The notes below the pieces were generated by a model. The model had not been told where the DNA came from and searched no databases. It saw only the letters and a program-made list of their open reading frames with translations. DNA of 57,699 bases from assembly GCA_013152475.1 (NCBI GenBank), contig JAADGH010000035.1:8190-65888 (forward strand). Direction: 5' to 3'. This DNA comes from Planctomycetota bacterium. Its GTDB lineage: Bacteria; Planctomycetota; Brocadiia; JAADGH01. The position numbers and the translations under genes were made by a program. Of this stretch, positions 30,688 through 39,875 are shown piece after piece (the stretch's first letter is position 1; the number at the start of each line of letters is the position of its first letter).

Positions 30688-33420
30688 ATGACCAAGCCAG
30701 GGAGCGTCGTTTGTGTCGCACTAACAATTGCCCTTTTCGCCGTGACAGGCTGCGAGGAGCTTGACGAGGCAGCAAAGGCGGTGATCGCCAAGGCCGACTA
30801 CTTCGTCGCACCAGACGGCAGCGACGCATGGTCGGGCAGGCTTGCGGTGCCGAATGCGGATAAGACGGACGGGCCGTTCGCGACCATCGAGGGGGCACGT
30901 GATGCGATTCGCAAGCTGCCGAAGACGAAGCCGGTTACCGTCCTGATCCGTGGCGGAGTGTATCGCCTCGACAAGCCAATCCTCTTCGCACCGCAAGACT
31001 CCGGAACGGCCGCCGCGCCCGTCACGTATGCCGCCTATCCCGGGGAGAAGCCGATCCTCTCCGGCGGACGCGAGATCACGGGATGGAAGAAACAGTCCGG
31101 CAAGATATGGGCAGCCCAAGTCCCCGAAGCGAAGGGCGGCAAGTGGGCCTTCCGTCGTCTCTATGTGGACGACTATCGCCGCACGCTGGCCCGCACCCCG
31201 AACGACGGGGAGTTCTATCGCATCTCGGGTAAGCCCGCACCCATGAAAGACCCGAAAACGGGCAAGGAGATCGACGCCTCGAAGTTCTCCTTCCGCTTCA
31301 AGCCCGGCGACATCAAGAACCGGCCCAACCTGAACGAGGTCGATGCCTTCGTCTGCCGCAATTGGGAGACGGCCATGCTGCCGATCAAGTCGGTGGATGA
31401 GAAGACGAACACCGTCGTCTTCACCGGGCCGATGAAGTGGGAGCTGCGCACGGGCCTGCGATACTTCCTCGAAAACCACCGCGACTTCCTCGACGCGCCG
31501 GGCGAATGGTTCCTCGATCGCAAGGCCGGCACGCTCTACTACTACCCCCAACCGGGGGAGGACATGGCGAAGGTGTCCGTCGTTGCCCCCGTGGTGAAGG
31601 AGTTCATGCGCATCGAGGGCAAGCCGAAGGAAGGGAAGTTCGTCGATCACCTGAAGTTCGAGGGGATCTCCTTCCGACATTCCGACTACGCCCTCGAGCC
31701 CACCGGCCACAGCGACTGGCAGGCGGCGGTGACGATCCCGGCTGCGATCCAGATCAACGGCGCGCGGTATTGCTCCTTTGAACGATGCGAATTTTTCAAC
31801 ATCGGACAGTATGCCGTCTGGTTCGAGCGCGGATGCACGCACAACCGCTTCGTGCAGAACGAAATCTTCGACACGGGGGCCGGCGGTGTGCGCGTCGGGG
31901 AGCCGGGCGGGCGGAAAGACGAGGCGGAGCGGACGAGCCACCACACGATCTCGAACAACTTCATCCACGACACGTGCAGCGTCTTCTACGGCGCCATCCC
32001 CGTGTGGGTCGGCCAGAGCAGCGACAACGTGATCTCCCACAATGAGATCTGCGACAGCAACTATACCGGCATCTCCGTCGGCTGGAGCTGGGGCTTCCGC
32101 CCGACGCAGTGCCATCGCAACCTCATTGAATACAACCACTTGCACCATCTGGGTCGCGGCATGCTCTACGACATGGCGGCGATTTACACCCTCGGTATTT
32201 CCACCGGCACAATAATTCGCAATAATCACATTCACCACATCTGGGACTGGCCGGAGGGCTACGGCGCCGGCGGCATCTATCCCGATGAAGGCAGCTCGGG
32301 CATCCTGATCGAGAACAACGTGGTCTACTGCAACACCGCCGGCGGCCTGACCGTCCACTACGGCCGCGATCTCGTTGTGCGCAACAACATCTTCGCCTTC
32401 GCCCGTGATCGGCAATTGGCCTTCGGGCGGAAGGACAAGAAATCGAGCGTGACCTTCGAGCACAACATTGTCTATTACACCGAGGGCGTCCTCATGACGC
32501 CCTTCGGCTCCCTCACCGCCGACTACAATCTCTATTTCAATGCGGCCGGCGAGCCGGTGACGTTCCTGAAGGACATGGACCTGAAGGCGTGGCAGGCGAA
32601 GGGCTACGACAAGCACTCGGTCATCGCCGATCCGATGTTCGTGGATGCGAAGAAGTTTGATTTCCGCCTGAAGCCCGGCTCGCCGGCGCTGAAGCTCGGC
32701 TTCAAGCCCATCGACATCAGCAAGGCGGGGCTTGTGGGCGATCCCGAGTGGGTGAACAAGCCGAAGAAGATCAAACGCGGACGGACCATGATTCCCCCGA
32801 AGTACGAGCCGCCCCCGCAGTTGATTGACGACGGATTTGAGGAATCGCTCGTCGGCGCGTCGGCCGACTTGGCCCGAACGTACGGCGAAACGCAGAACGC
32901 GCGGATTCGTGTGACGGACGAGACCGCCGCGATTGGAAAACGCTCATTGAAGTTTGTCGATGCGTCGGGCCTGGACCAGCCGTGGAACCCGCACATGCAC
33001 TATGCTCCCCGGCTGAAGAAGGGGATCGCACACGAGAGCTTCGACCTGCGATGGGAGAAGGGCGCCGTGGTCGGTCACGAGTGGCGCACCTGGCCCGGAG
33101 GCGCGCCGTACCACGCCGGCCCGAGCCTGGCGATCGACGGGAAGGGAAGCCTGACGGCCGGCGGCAAGCCGGTTGCCACACTGCCGCCGGGCAAGTGGGT
33201 GCACTTCGAGATTGCCGCGCGACTGGGCAAGCAGGCCGACGGGAAATATGACTTGACGGTCACCATCCCCGGACAGCCGCCGAAGCGCATGAAGGACATT
33301 GCCTGCGATCCGAAGTTCAACGAGATTACCTGGCTGGGCTTCACCAGCAACGCCACGAAGAAGGCGGTCTTCTACCTGGACAACATCAAGCTAAACGTGC
33401 AGACACCGGCAAAGCGATAG
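30688..33420 (+). CDS. Secreted right-handed beta-helix lipoprotein (pectate-lyase-like)
   Basis: ATG 30688 is preceded by CGGAGGACC. The N-terminus is a lipoprotein signal (hydrophobic stretch ending LFAVTGC, Cys near residue 22). The mature part opens YFVAPDGSDAWSG and GPFATIEGARDAIR, the standard entry to pectate-lyase-type beta-helix proteins, followed by parallel-helix rungs rich in Asn (HNRFVQNEIFDTGAGGVRVG, NVISHNEICDSNYTGISVG, LIENNVVYCNTAGGLTVHYG, LVVRNNIFAF). The last 190 residues form a beta-sandwich like a concanavalin-type domain (ARIRVTDETAAIGKRSLKF, WVHFEIAARLG). It probably binds or cleaves uronic-acid-rich polymer at the cell surface. Before the MITE insertion it would have directly followed the upstream lyase gene in an operon. 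Length is 910 residues. Confidence 0.8.
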   Translation: MTKPGSVVCVALTIALFAVTGCEELDEAAKAVIAKADYFVAPDGSDAWSGRLAVPNADKTDGPFATIEGARDAIRKLPKTKPVTVLIRGGVYRLDKPILFAPQDSGTAAAPVTYAAYPGEKPILSGGREITGWKKQSGKIWAAQVPEAKGGKWAFRRLYVDDYRRTLARTPNDGEFYRISGKPAPMKDPKTGKEIDASKFSFRFKPGDIKNRPNLNEVDAFVCRNWETAMLPIKSVDEKTNTVVFTGPMKWELRTGLRYFLENHRDFLDAPGEWFLDRKAGTLYYYPQPGEDMAKVSVVAPVVKEFMRIEGKPKEGKFVDHLKFEGISFRHSDYALEPTGHSDWQAAVTIPAAIQINGARYCSFERCEFFNIGQYAVWFERGCTHNRFVQNEIFDTGAGGVRVGEPGGRKDEAERTSHHTISNNFIHDTCSVFYGAIPVWVGQSSDNVISHNEICDSNYTGISVGWSWGFRPTQCHRNLIEYNHLHHLGRGMLYDMAAIYTLGISTGTIIRNNHIHHIWDWPEGYGAGGIYPDEGSSGILIENNVVYCNTAGGLTVHYGRDLVVRNNIFAFARDRQLAFGRKDKKSSVTFEHNIVYYTEGVLMTPFGSLTADYNLYFNAAGEPVTFLKDMDLKAWQAKGYDKHSVIADPMFVDAKKFDFRLKPGSPALKLGFKPIDISKAGLVGDPEWVNKPKKIKRGRTMIPPKYEPPPQLIDDGFEESLVGASADLARTYGETQNARIRVTDETAAIGKRSLKFVDASGLDQPWNPHMHYAPRLKKGIAHESFDLRWEKGAVVGHEWRTWPGGAPYHAGPSLAIDGKGSLTAGGKPVATLPPGKWVHFEIAARLGKQADGKYDLTVTIPGQPPKRMKDIACDPKFNEITWLGFTSNATKKAVFYLDNIKLNVQTPAKR

Positions 33421-33439
33421 AAAAGGAGCACGGTAAGAG

Positions 33440-35002
33440 ATGCCTACGGTCGAGCAATGGCGCGTCTTCGAGACGCATATAGAGAGCAACGGCGACTACG
33501 CCAACCCATTCCTTGATGTGGATGTAAAAGTCCATTTCACCGCTCCGTCTGGCAGGGCTGTGGTGATTGACGGCTTCTGGGACGAAGGGCCTCGGTGGGG
33601 CATCCGCTTTAGCCCTGACGAAGTGGGCGAGTGGGAGTGGCGCACGGAGTCGTCCGTACCGGATGATGCCGACCTGCACAACCGGACCGGCAGCTTCCAG
33701 TGCGTGCCGTATGAAGGCGACAACCCGCTCTACCGCCACGGGCCGGTGCGGTTGTCCGCGAACCGGCTTCACTTCGAGCACGCCGACGGCACGAAATTCT
33801 TCTGGCTCGCCGACACGGCCTGGAACGGCGTGCTTCGCTCCACGAAAGAGGATTGGAGTCGATATTTGAAGACTCGCCGGGAGCAGCGCTTCACGGCCAT
33901 CCAGTTCGTATCCACGCAATGGCGCGGGCTCAAAGGGGGGCCGCACGACGGCGTGGCCTTTGTGCAGGGGGAGCGCCTGGAGCTGAACCCGCATTTCTTC
34001 GAGCACCTCGACCCGCGCGTCAAGGCCATCAATGGCCACGGCCTCGTCGCCGCGCCGGTGATTCTGTGGGCCTTTCGCGAGGGTGATCCCGGCGTGTCGC
34101 TTTCGGAGGAAGACGCCATCCGCGTGGCTCGCTATATCGTCGCACGCTGGGGAGCTTATCAGGTCGTCTGGATCCTGGGCGGCGACGGACACTACGAAGG
34201 TGAACGGTCCGAGCGATGGAAACGCATCGGCCGTGCCGTCTTCGGCGAGCGCCGCGACCGTCTGGTGACGATGCACCCTTGCGGGCAGTCCTGGGTGGCG
34301 GATGAGTTCAACGGCGAAGAGTGGTTCGATTTCATCGGCTACCAGAGCGGGCACGGCTCATCGGAGAAGAACCTTCGATGGCTGACGGAGGGGCCTCCCG
34401 CTGCGAACTGGCGCCGCGACCCTTCACGGCCTGTAATCAATCTCGAACCGAATTACGAAGCCATCTCCTCTTACCAGGAGCATGTGCCCTTTACGGATCG
34501 GGAAGTGCGCCGGGCCGCCTACTGGAGTCTGCTCGTTTCCCCCACGGCGGGGGTGACGTATGGCCACAATTCCATCTGGGTGTGGAACGAGAAGGCCGGG
34601 CCGGCCGACGGACACGAGCGTCTGGGGGATGTACCCCCTTGGCAGGAGGGTTTGATGCCACCGGGAGCACAGAGCATGGCCGTTTTGCATCGCTTCTTTG
34701 CCAATCTGCCTTGGTGGACGCTTCGTCCCGCGCCGGAGCTCCTGGCCGAGCAGCCCGGTGAGAACGACCCGCGACGGTTTGTCGCTGCGGCTATGGCGGA
34801 GGAGGAAACGCTTGCCCTTCTCTACCTGCCCTGCGGCGGGGAAGTGAGATTGAAGCTTGACGTGTGTGATACAATGGAACGGGCGAGATGGTTCAATCCA
34901 AGGGCAGAGGAATGGACCGAGGCCGGCTCGATTGCCGGCGAATACACTGCGCCCGATGACATGGACTGGATGTTGGTTATCGACAAAGGAGACGGACTGT
35001 GA
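33440..35002 (+). CDS. DUF4038-family glycoside hydrolase (apiosidase/GH140-like)
   Basis: The 520-residue protein starts with a DUF5060-type beta-sandwich (VEQWRVFETHIESNGDYANPF, VHFTAPSGRAVVIDGFWDEG, WGIRFSPDEVGEWEWR). A DUF4038-type TIM barrel follows (FFWLADTAWNGVLRSTKEDW, RREQRFTAIQFVSTQWRG, YQVVWILGGDGHYEG, DFIGYQSGHG, PVINLEPNYEA). The C-terminal domain resembles the small beta-domain found after these barrels. Related enzymes include GH140 apiosidases. Candidate acidic catalytic residues are the Asp in GGDGH and the Glu in NLEPNYE. No signal peptide is present, so it probably acts on imported oligosaccharides. AGGAG lies before the ATG, and its end overlaps the next start (GTGA). Confidence 0.78.
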   Translation: MPTVEQWRVFETHIESNGDYANPFLDVDVKVHFTAPSGRAVVIDGFWDEGPRWGIRFSPDEVGEWEWRTESSVPDDADLHNRTGSFQCVPYEGDNPLYRHGPVRLSANRLHFEHADGTKFFWLADTAWNGVLRSTKEDWSRYLKTRREQRFTAIQFVSTQWRGLKGGPHDGVAFVQGERLELNPHFFEHLDPRVKAINGHGLVAAPVILWAFREGDPGVSLSEEDAIRVARYIVARWGAYQVVWILGGDGHYEGERSERWKRIGRAVFGERRDRLVTMHPCGQSWVADEFNGEEWFDFIGYQSGHGSSEKNLRWLTEGPPAANWRRDPSRPVINLEPNYEAISSYQEHVPFTDREVRRAAYWSLLVSPTAGVTYGHNSIWVWNEKAGPADGHERLGDVPPWQEGLMPPGAQSMAVLHRFFANLPWWTLRPAPELLAEQPGENDPRRFVAAAMAEEETLALLYLPCGGEVRLKLDVCDTMERARWFNPRAEEWTEAGSIAGEYTAPDDMDWMLVIDKGDGL

Positions 35003-36162
35003 AGTATCGCAAGGTTGGGGACACGGGAGTCGAGGTGTCGGCATTGGGCTTCGGCACCATGCGTTTCAAAGATGCAGACAACGCGGCGGCGATCATTGAC
35101 CGCGGCATGGAGCTGGGCCTCACCTATTTCGACATCGGCGGAGCTTATTCGTTCAAGAGTTTCGATGACAATGCCGAGACGTGGGTCGGCGCGGCCATCA
35201 AGGGGCGGCCCAGGGACAGCATGGTCCTCTCCGCCAAGGCCCAGTGCCGCCCGCCGGGCAATGCCAAGCAGGAGCGCGGCCTCGGCCTGAGCACCCGCGA
35301 CGAGATGTGGCAGGCCATCGAGACATCGCTCAAGCGCGTCGGGGTCGATACCTTCGACTTTTATCAGTCCTGGGACATGAGCGCGCCGGAGCACTTCGAG
35401 GTGACCTGCGAAGGCGACAACTCGCCCTTGATGGCCATGCGCGAGGCAAAGGAGCAGGGGCTGGTCAAGCACCTGGGCTTCACAAGCCACGGCAAGGAGA
35501 CGGACATCATCGAATGGCTCAAGAAGGTCCCGGACTTCCGCACCATCACCATCTACTACAACTTCACCGATCGCTATTGCGAAGAAGTATTAGACTACTG
35601 CCAGGCAAACGGCGTCGGCGTCAATATCATGGGGCCGCTTCGCGGGGGACTTTTGGTGGGGCGGTCGGATGTCTTCGACAAGTATCTCCCGGAGCTGAAG
35701 GGGGCGCCGATGCAGGAGATCGCGCTGCGGTTCCTCCTCAGCTACCCGGCCATCTCGTCTGTGCTCTCCGGGATGAACGAGATCGCGCACCTCGAAGAGA
35801 ACGCCGCCATCGCGGGCGGTGACGAGACCATGACCGAGGAACAGCGGAAACGATTCATCGACGCCTTCACGGACCTGACCGGCGGCGAGCCGCTCTGCAC
35901 GGGCTGCCGCTATTGTCAGAGCGCCTGCCCCGAGGGGCTGCCGGTGTTTATGCTCATGGGCATCTATCAACTCCACGAGGTGTTTAAGCTATCGGCGGCG
36001 ACGCAGCAGCTTTCGGGTATGGCCGGCAATGCGCGCTTCGACGCATCGAAGTGCACCGCCTGCGAGACCTGCGTCGAGGCGTGCCCGCAGAACCTGCCGA
36101 TCCCCGAGCGCATGGAGAAGATTGCGGAGTTCTTCGAGGAGGCTCGTCAGAAGAAGGCATAG
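34999..36162 (+). CDS. Aldo/keto reductase with C-terminal 4Fe-4S ferredoxin domain
   Basis: The 387-residue protein has the aldo/keto reductase barrel of residues 1-270: MKYRKVGDTGVEVSALGFGTMRF, then LTYFDIGGAYSF and VDTFDFYQSWDMS, with HLGFTSHG and IMGPLRGG. In place of the classical catalytic Tyr region is the GAYS variant. The C-terminus carries two 4Fe-4S motifs, CTGCRYCQSACPEGL and CTACETCVEACPQNL. This fused class is common in anaerobes, where ferredoxin-type electrons may replace NADPH, though substrates are unknown. The GTG start overlaps the previous stop by four bases. Position among glycan-degrading genes suggests oxidation or reduction of a sugar product, which is inference. Confidence 0.85.
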   Translation: MKYRKVGDTGVEVSALGFGTMRFKDADNAAAIIDRGMELGLTYFDIGGAYSFKSFDDNAETWVGAAIKGRPRDSMVLSAKAQCRPPGNAKQERGLGLSTRDEMWQAIETSLKRVGVDTFDFYQSWDMSAPEHFEVTCEGDNSPLMAMREAKEQGLVKHLGFTSHGKETDIIEWLKKVPDFRTITIYYNFTDRYCEEVLDYCQANGVGVNIMGPLRGGLLVGRSDVFDKYLPELKGAPMQEIALRFLLSYPAISSVLSGMNEIAHLEENAAIAGGDETMTEEQRKRFIDAFTDLTGGEPLCTGCRYCQSACPEGLPVFMLMGIYQLHEVFKLSAATQQLSGMAGNARFDASKCTACETCVEACPQNLPIPERMEKIAEFFEEARQKKA

Positions 36163-36164
36163 TC

Positions 36165-38288
36165 TTGCTTGCGCGGAGAATCATCCTCAGCGTCATCACG
36201 GCCCTTGCCTGTGGCATGGCCCTGGCCGAAGATTTCGCCGTGCCGGAGATCAACCTGCCGAAGGACCCGAAGCACCCCTTCCTGGCGTGCTCGGCCGAGG
36301 AACTGGCCCGGCTGCGGGAGGCGTATCGATCCAAAGGACCGGCGCATGATGTCGTAGCCCGGGTTGTCAAAAAGGCCGACAAGATCATCGCCCAGCCCGT
36401 CGTCTTTCCGCCGCGCGGTGGCCAGCACAACCAGTGGTATCAGTGCGATCAATGCGAGACGGCGTTGAAAACCATCGACGCTACGCACCACCAGTGCCCG
36501 GTATGCAAGAAGGTCTATTCCGGCGAGCCATACGACGACGTCATCTTCGGACGGATTCACCGTCGGAACCTGAGCAACATGACCACGGCGGCCTGGGCCT
36601 ACGCGCTCACCGGCGAGAAGAAATATGCCGAATACGCGGCGAAGGTTCTTCTCGGATACGCCGAGCGCTACAAGAAGTATCCCTACCACGGCAACTCGAA
36701 GTGGAACCTCGTCTGGGTCCTTTCCGCCGGCGGGCATCTCTTCGAGCAGACGCTCTCAGAGGCGTCGAGTATGGCCACGCACATTGCGCCGGCCTACGAT
36801 CTGATCCACAACTCGGGGGTGCTGTCCGAGGAGGATCATAAGGCGATCCGGCAGCAGCTCATCTTGCCGATGCTTCAGAACATCGACAAGAACAAGTGGG
36901 AAAAGGGCAACTGGCAGAGCTGGCACAACGCAGCCATGTTCTGGGGAGGGGCGATGCTCGGCGATGTGTCCTGGCTCCGCAAGGCGGTGGCTGCGCGCGA
37001 GTATGGCTTCCTGGATCAGATGCGCAACTGTGTCTCGTCCGACGGCATGTGGTACGAGGGGAGCTGGGGATACCATTTCTATGCCCTCCGGGCGCTGACG
37101 GCCCTGGCAGAGGGCGCGCGGCGCACCGGGACCGATCTCTGGGAACATCCGCAACTGCGAAAGATGTTCATCCTCCCAGTCCAGTATACTATGGCCGACG
37201 GAACACTCCCGCGCTTCGGGGACGACGTCCGGTCGTCGGTGAAATCCGTGCCGGACCTTTTGGAGACGGCGTATCATGCGACGAAGGACCGGGCCATTCT
37301 CGCACTGCTGCCCGACCGGCCGCGATGGGAAACGGTGCTCTATGGTCGCGACTGGACGCAGCGGGCGAAAGCGGCCGCTTTGGAGAGCGGCGTCTTCACC
37401 GGCGCGGGGCATGCCATCCTCCGCACGAAGGGCGAGGCGGGCCTGACGGCGGCATTCACCTTCGGTCCCTACGGCGGCTACCACGGGCATTATGACAAGC
37501 TGAGCTTCGTATTTTTCGGATTTTCGAAAGAGCTCGGCGTCGATCCCGGCCGCGCCAAGAGCCAGGCCTATCGGCTGCCCATTCATAAGAAATGGTACAA
37601 ACCGACCATCGGGCACAACGCCGTCCTCGTGGACCGGAAGTCGCAGCGGGGGGCCGCCGGGAAGCTATTGCTCTTTGCGGCAAATGAGCGGTTTGCCGCG
37701 GCCGCCGCGAGTTGCTCCACGGCCTATCCCGGTGTGCGCCAGCGGCGCTTGCTGGTGATGGCTCCTTCGTACCTCTTGGTCGTGGACGACCTTGCTTCCT
37801 CGTCAGAGCACCGGTTCGATTGGGTCTATCACAATCGCGGCTCGAACGTGGAATGTGCTGCCGCAACAAAAAAGGTGGACCTGACCAGCAGCGGGAACGG
37901 CTTCGAGTACATCCGCAATGCCAAGACCGGCAGGACCGATGCGCCCGTTTGCGCACGGTTCGTCGATGAAGCGGTGACCACCCACCTGATCGCTGCGCTC
38001 GGTGCGGATACCGAGGTCCTGACCGGCGACGGTCCTGCCGCATCGGTCAAGGATCGAGTGCCGCTCATCATGCTCGGTCGGCGGGGCAAGGCCGCACAGT
38101 TCGCGGTTGTCCTCGAACCCGTGCGGAGTGGAGACAAACCGCTGGTTTCAGCCGTCGATTGCGCTACGAAGGATGGCACGCTTACGATCACCGTGCGCGC
38201 CGATGGCCGGGCGGATCAGGTGACGTGGACCGGGGCCAACCAACTGACGGTCGTCCGGAATGGGAAGGCCGCACTGCGCAGAGAGTGA
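36165..38288 (+). CDS. Secreted heparinase II/III-like polysaccharide lyase
   Basis: The frame starts at TTG 36165, two bases after the aldo/keto reductase stop, with GAAGAAGG upstream, and opens a signal peptide (LLARRIILSVITALACGMALAEDF). An N-terminal zinc-ribbon-like insert (CDQCETAL and CPVCKK, about residues 95-120) resembles that of the lyase at 1064. The alpha-toroid (MTTAAWAYALTGEKKYAEYA, WQSWHNAAMFWGGAML, MWYEGSWGYHFYALRALTAL) contains typical catalytic-cleft motifs (NxxxxxxAA, YxxGSxxYH). The beta-sandwich has GPYGGYHGHYDKLSFVFF and GHNAVLVDRKSQ, matching the heparinase II/III signature with His and Asn at the active site. Length is 707 residues. The probable substrate is an acidic glycan. 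A T-rich hairpin overlaps its stop codon. Confidence 0.85.
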   Translation: MLARRIILSVITALACGMALAEDFAVPEINLPKDPKHPFLACSAEELARLREAYRSKGPAHDVVARVVKKADKIIAQPVVFPPRGGQHNQWYQCDQCETALKTIDATHHQCPVCKKVYSGEPYDDVIFGRIHRRNLSNMTTAAWAYALTGEKKYAEYAAKVLLGYAERYKKYPYHGNSKWNLVWVLSAGGHLFEQTLSEASSMATHIAPAYDLIHNSGVLSEEDHKAIRQQLILPMLQNIDKNKWEKGNWQSWHNAAMFWGGAMLGDVSWLRKAVAAREYGFLDQMRNCVSSDGMWYEGSWGYHFYALRALTALAEGARRTGTDLWEHPQLRKMFILPVQYTMADGTLPRFGDDVRSSVKSVPDLLETAYHATKDRAILALLPDRPRWETVLYGRDWTQRAKAAALESGVFTGAGHAILRTKGEAGLTAAFTFGPYGGYHGHYDKLSFVFFGFSKELGVDPGRAKSQAYRLPIHKKWYKPTIGHNAVLVDRKSQRGAAGKLLLFAANERFAAAAASCSTAYPGVRQRRLLVMAPSYLLVVDDLASSSEHRFDWVYHNRGSNVECAAATKKVDLTSSGNGFEYIRNAKTGRTDAPVCARFVDEAVTTHLIAALGADTEVLTGDGPAASVKDRVPLIMLGRRGKAAQFAVVLEPVRSGDKPLVSAVDCATKDGTLTITVRADGRADQVTWTGANQLTVVRNGKAALRRE

Positions 38289-38307
38289 TCATCATTCTCC
38301 TTTTTTT
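38281..38307 (+). terminator. Rho-independent terminator after the heparinase-like gene
   Basis: A seven-pair stem with a five-base loop, formed by GAGAGTG and CATTCTC (one G-U pair), covers 38281-38299 and contains the TGA stop. Seven T residues follow at 38301-38307. It closes the plus-strand gene run before the convergent zinc-ribbon gene at 38338. Confidence 0.6.
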
Positions 38308-38337
38308 GCCGCCGCCCCTGCCTGGGCAGGAGAGAAA

Positions 38338-38688
38338 CTACCTTTCGAACGGCTTGCGTCCGATGGTGGCGCCGCAGTAGATGCAGATGGGCCGCCGGCC
38401 GGACACCGGGCGATGGCAGTTGTGGCACAGGCCGCGTTCGCCCGCCGCCACCTTTCCGTCCAGCTTGCCGTCGCGCATGTCGATCTCGTTGACGCGCGCC
38501 ACCAACTCCTCGTCCTCATATCCGTGTTTCTCTTTCAGAATGTCCCAAAGCGCTTCGGTGATCATAAGCAGACGCTCGATCTCGTAGCGAAGCATGCCGA
38601 CTTCGGTTCGGGCCGATTCCGCCGCCGCCTTCGCGCCCGACGCCGCCATGCCCCCTCCGATATTGAGCGAGCTATACGGTGTGAACAT
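38338..38688 (-). CDS. Small coiled-coil protein with C-terminal zinc ribbon, function unknown
   Basis: The 116-residue protein has an excellent AGGAGG seven to eight bases before its ATG. Residues about 20-70 are predicted coiled coil (ESARTEVGMLRYEIERLLMI, ALWDILKEKHGYEDEEL). The C-terminus has two cysteine pairs, LCHNCHRPV and ICIYCGATI, that form a zinc ribbon. It is not assigned to a named family here. It is a stand-alone transcription unit between convergent genes, with no signal peptide. A regulatory or scaffold role is possible but not shown. Confidence 0.75.
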   Translation of the reverse strand: MFTPYSSLNIGGGMAASGAKAAAESARTEVGMLRYEIERLLMITEALWDILKEKHGYEDEELVARVNEIDMRDGKLDGKVAAGERGLCHNCHRPVSGRRPICIYCGATIGRKPFER

Positions 38689-38894
38689 GTTTTGAACCTC
38701 CTGTTGCGATTGCCTGTCTTCCTATAGAGGCCTACGCTCCCGTCCCGGGATTATTCGCCTCTCGCATACCATGACGAATTGTGGACGGAAAGTCAACCGT
38801 CGCTTCGTTCCAAGGTCGGGCATTGAATCTGCCGGGGGACTTCCATACCATGTTGTCTTGATATATCCATGACAGCTTGACGCTGGAGAAACAG

Positions 38895-39875
38895 ATGGAA
38901 CCCAGAGAACGGGTGATCCAAGTCATCCAACACGGGAAGCCCGACCGCATCCCGATCTACGGCATGTTGAGGGCGAACCTGGAAGAACAGATCACGGAGG
39001 CGTTCGGTTCGGTCGAGGCTTTTGAGGATAAATACGAGTTCGACTTCGCCCATCTCTTCGGCGGGCCAAGGCCCTACCCGCCGGAGACGCTCAAGCAGCT
39101 CCGCCAGACCATCGGCCGCGCTATCGAGCCGAAGGACCTGCTGGACGTCGAGCTGGGCGACCCCGACGGCACGGACGCTTACGACGACATCAAAAAGCAG
39201 GTCCGCCACCACAAGGAGGAGCGCGGGCGGTTCGTCTATGTCCAGACGCCGGGCATCTTCGAATGCCTGAACGGCCCGTTCGGGATTGAAAACCATCTCT
39301 GCCATCTGCTCTTGTATGAGAACGAGCTGCACCAGGTCTACCGCCGCCAGGCCGAATGGAACCGCGCCTTCGCGATGAACTGCCTCGACCTCGGCATCGA
39401 CATGATCCACGTCTCCGACGACTGGGGCGCGCAGAACGGACTCATGTTCAGCCCCGAGGTCTGGCGGCGGCTGATCCACCCGTATCACAAGATCACCTGC
39501 GACGCCGTCAAGGCGCGCGGGGCCTTCGTGAGCCTGCACAGCGACGGCAATGTGATGTCGGTGATCGACGGCATCATCGACCTCGGTTTCGACGCCTTCC
39601 ACCCGTGGCAGGAGTCGGCGGGGATGAGCTACGCCTTGTATCAGGAGAAGTATGCCAGCGACTTTGTCCTGATCGGCGGCCTCGATGTCCAGACGACCAT
39701 CGGCTTCGGCAAGCCGGATTTTCTCACGTCCGAGATCGAGCGCGTCATGCGAACATTCGCGAATGGGAATCTCCTGTTCAACACGTCTCATTACGTCCAG
39801 GACCACTGCACCATCGAGGAGCTGACGCTGGCGTACGATACGATCTACGAGTTGGCGCGGAAGGTGTGCCGATGA
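38895..39875 (+). CDS. Uroporphyrinogen decarboxylase-like family protein
   Basis: The 326-residue protein starts at ATG 38895 after a CTGGAGA site; an upstream TTG in frame at 38877 is less likely. It opens with MEPRERVIQVIQHGKPDRIP, the family signature, and continues with IDMIHVSDDWGAQNGLMFSP, VSLHSDGNVMSVIDGIIDLG and FAFHPWQES-like motifs of the TIM barrel. True HemE arginines are not apparent. Relatives outside heme synthesis include methyltransferases that act with corrinoid proteins, and in those a zinc-type HxCG is common; here the position reads HSDG, lacking Cys. It probably acts in one-carbon or sugar-linked metabolism rather than heme synthesis. Its TGA overlaps the PHP gene start. 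Confidence 0.75.
   Translation: MEPRERVIQVIQHGKPDRIPIYGMLRANLEEQITEAFGSVEAFEDKYEFDFAHLFGGPRPYPPETLKQLRQTIGRAIEPKDLLDVELGDPDGTDAYDDIKKQVRHHKEERGRFVYVQTPGIFECLNGPFGIENHLCHLLLYENELHQVYRRQAEWNRAFAMNCLDLGIDMIHVSDDWGAQNGLMFSPEVWRRLIHPYHKITCDAVKARGAFVSLHSDGNVMSVIDGIIDLGFDAFHPWQESAGMSYALYQEKYASDFVLIGGLDVQTTIGFGKPDFLTSEIERVMRTFANGNLLFNTSHYVQDHCTIEELTLAYDTIYELARKVCR

Noticed and set aside
38311..38332. Hairpin CCTGCC/GGCAGG as terminator for the zinc-ribbon gene
   Set aside because: There is no T run in the minus direction and the loop has only two bases. The plus-strand hairpin at 38281 is better supported.
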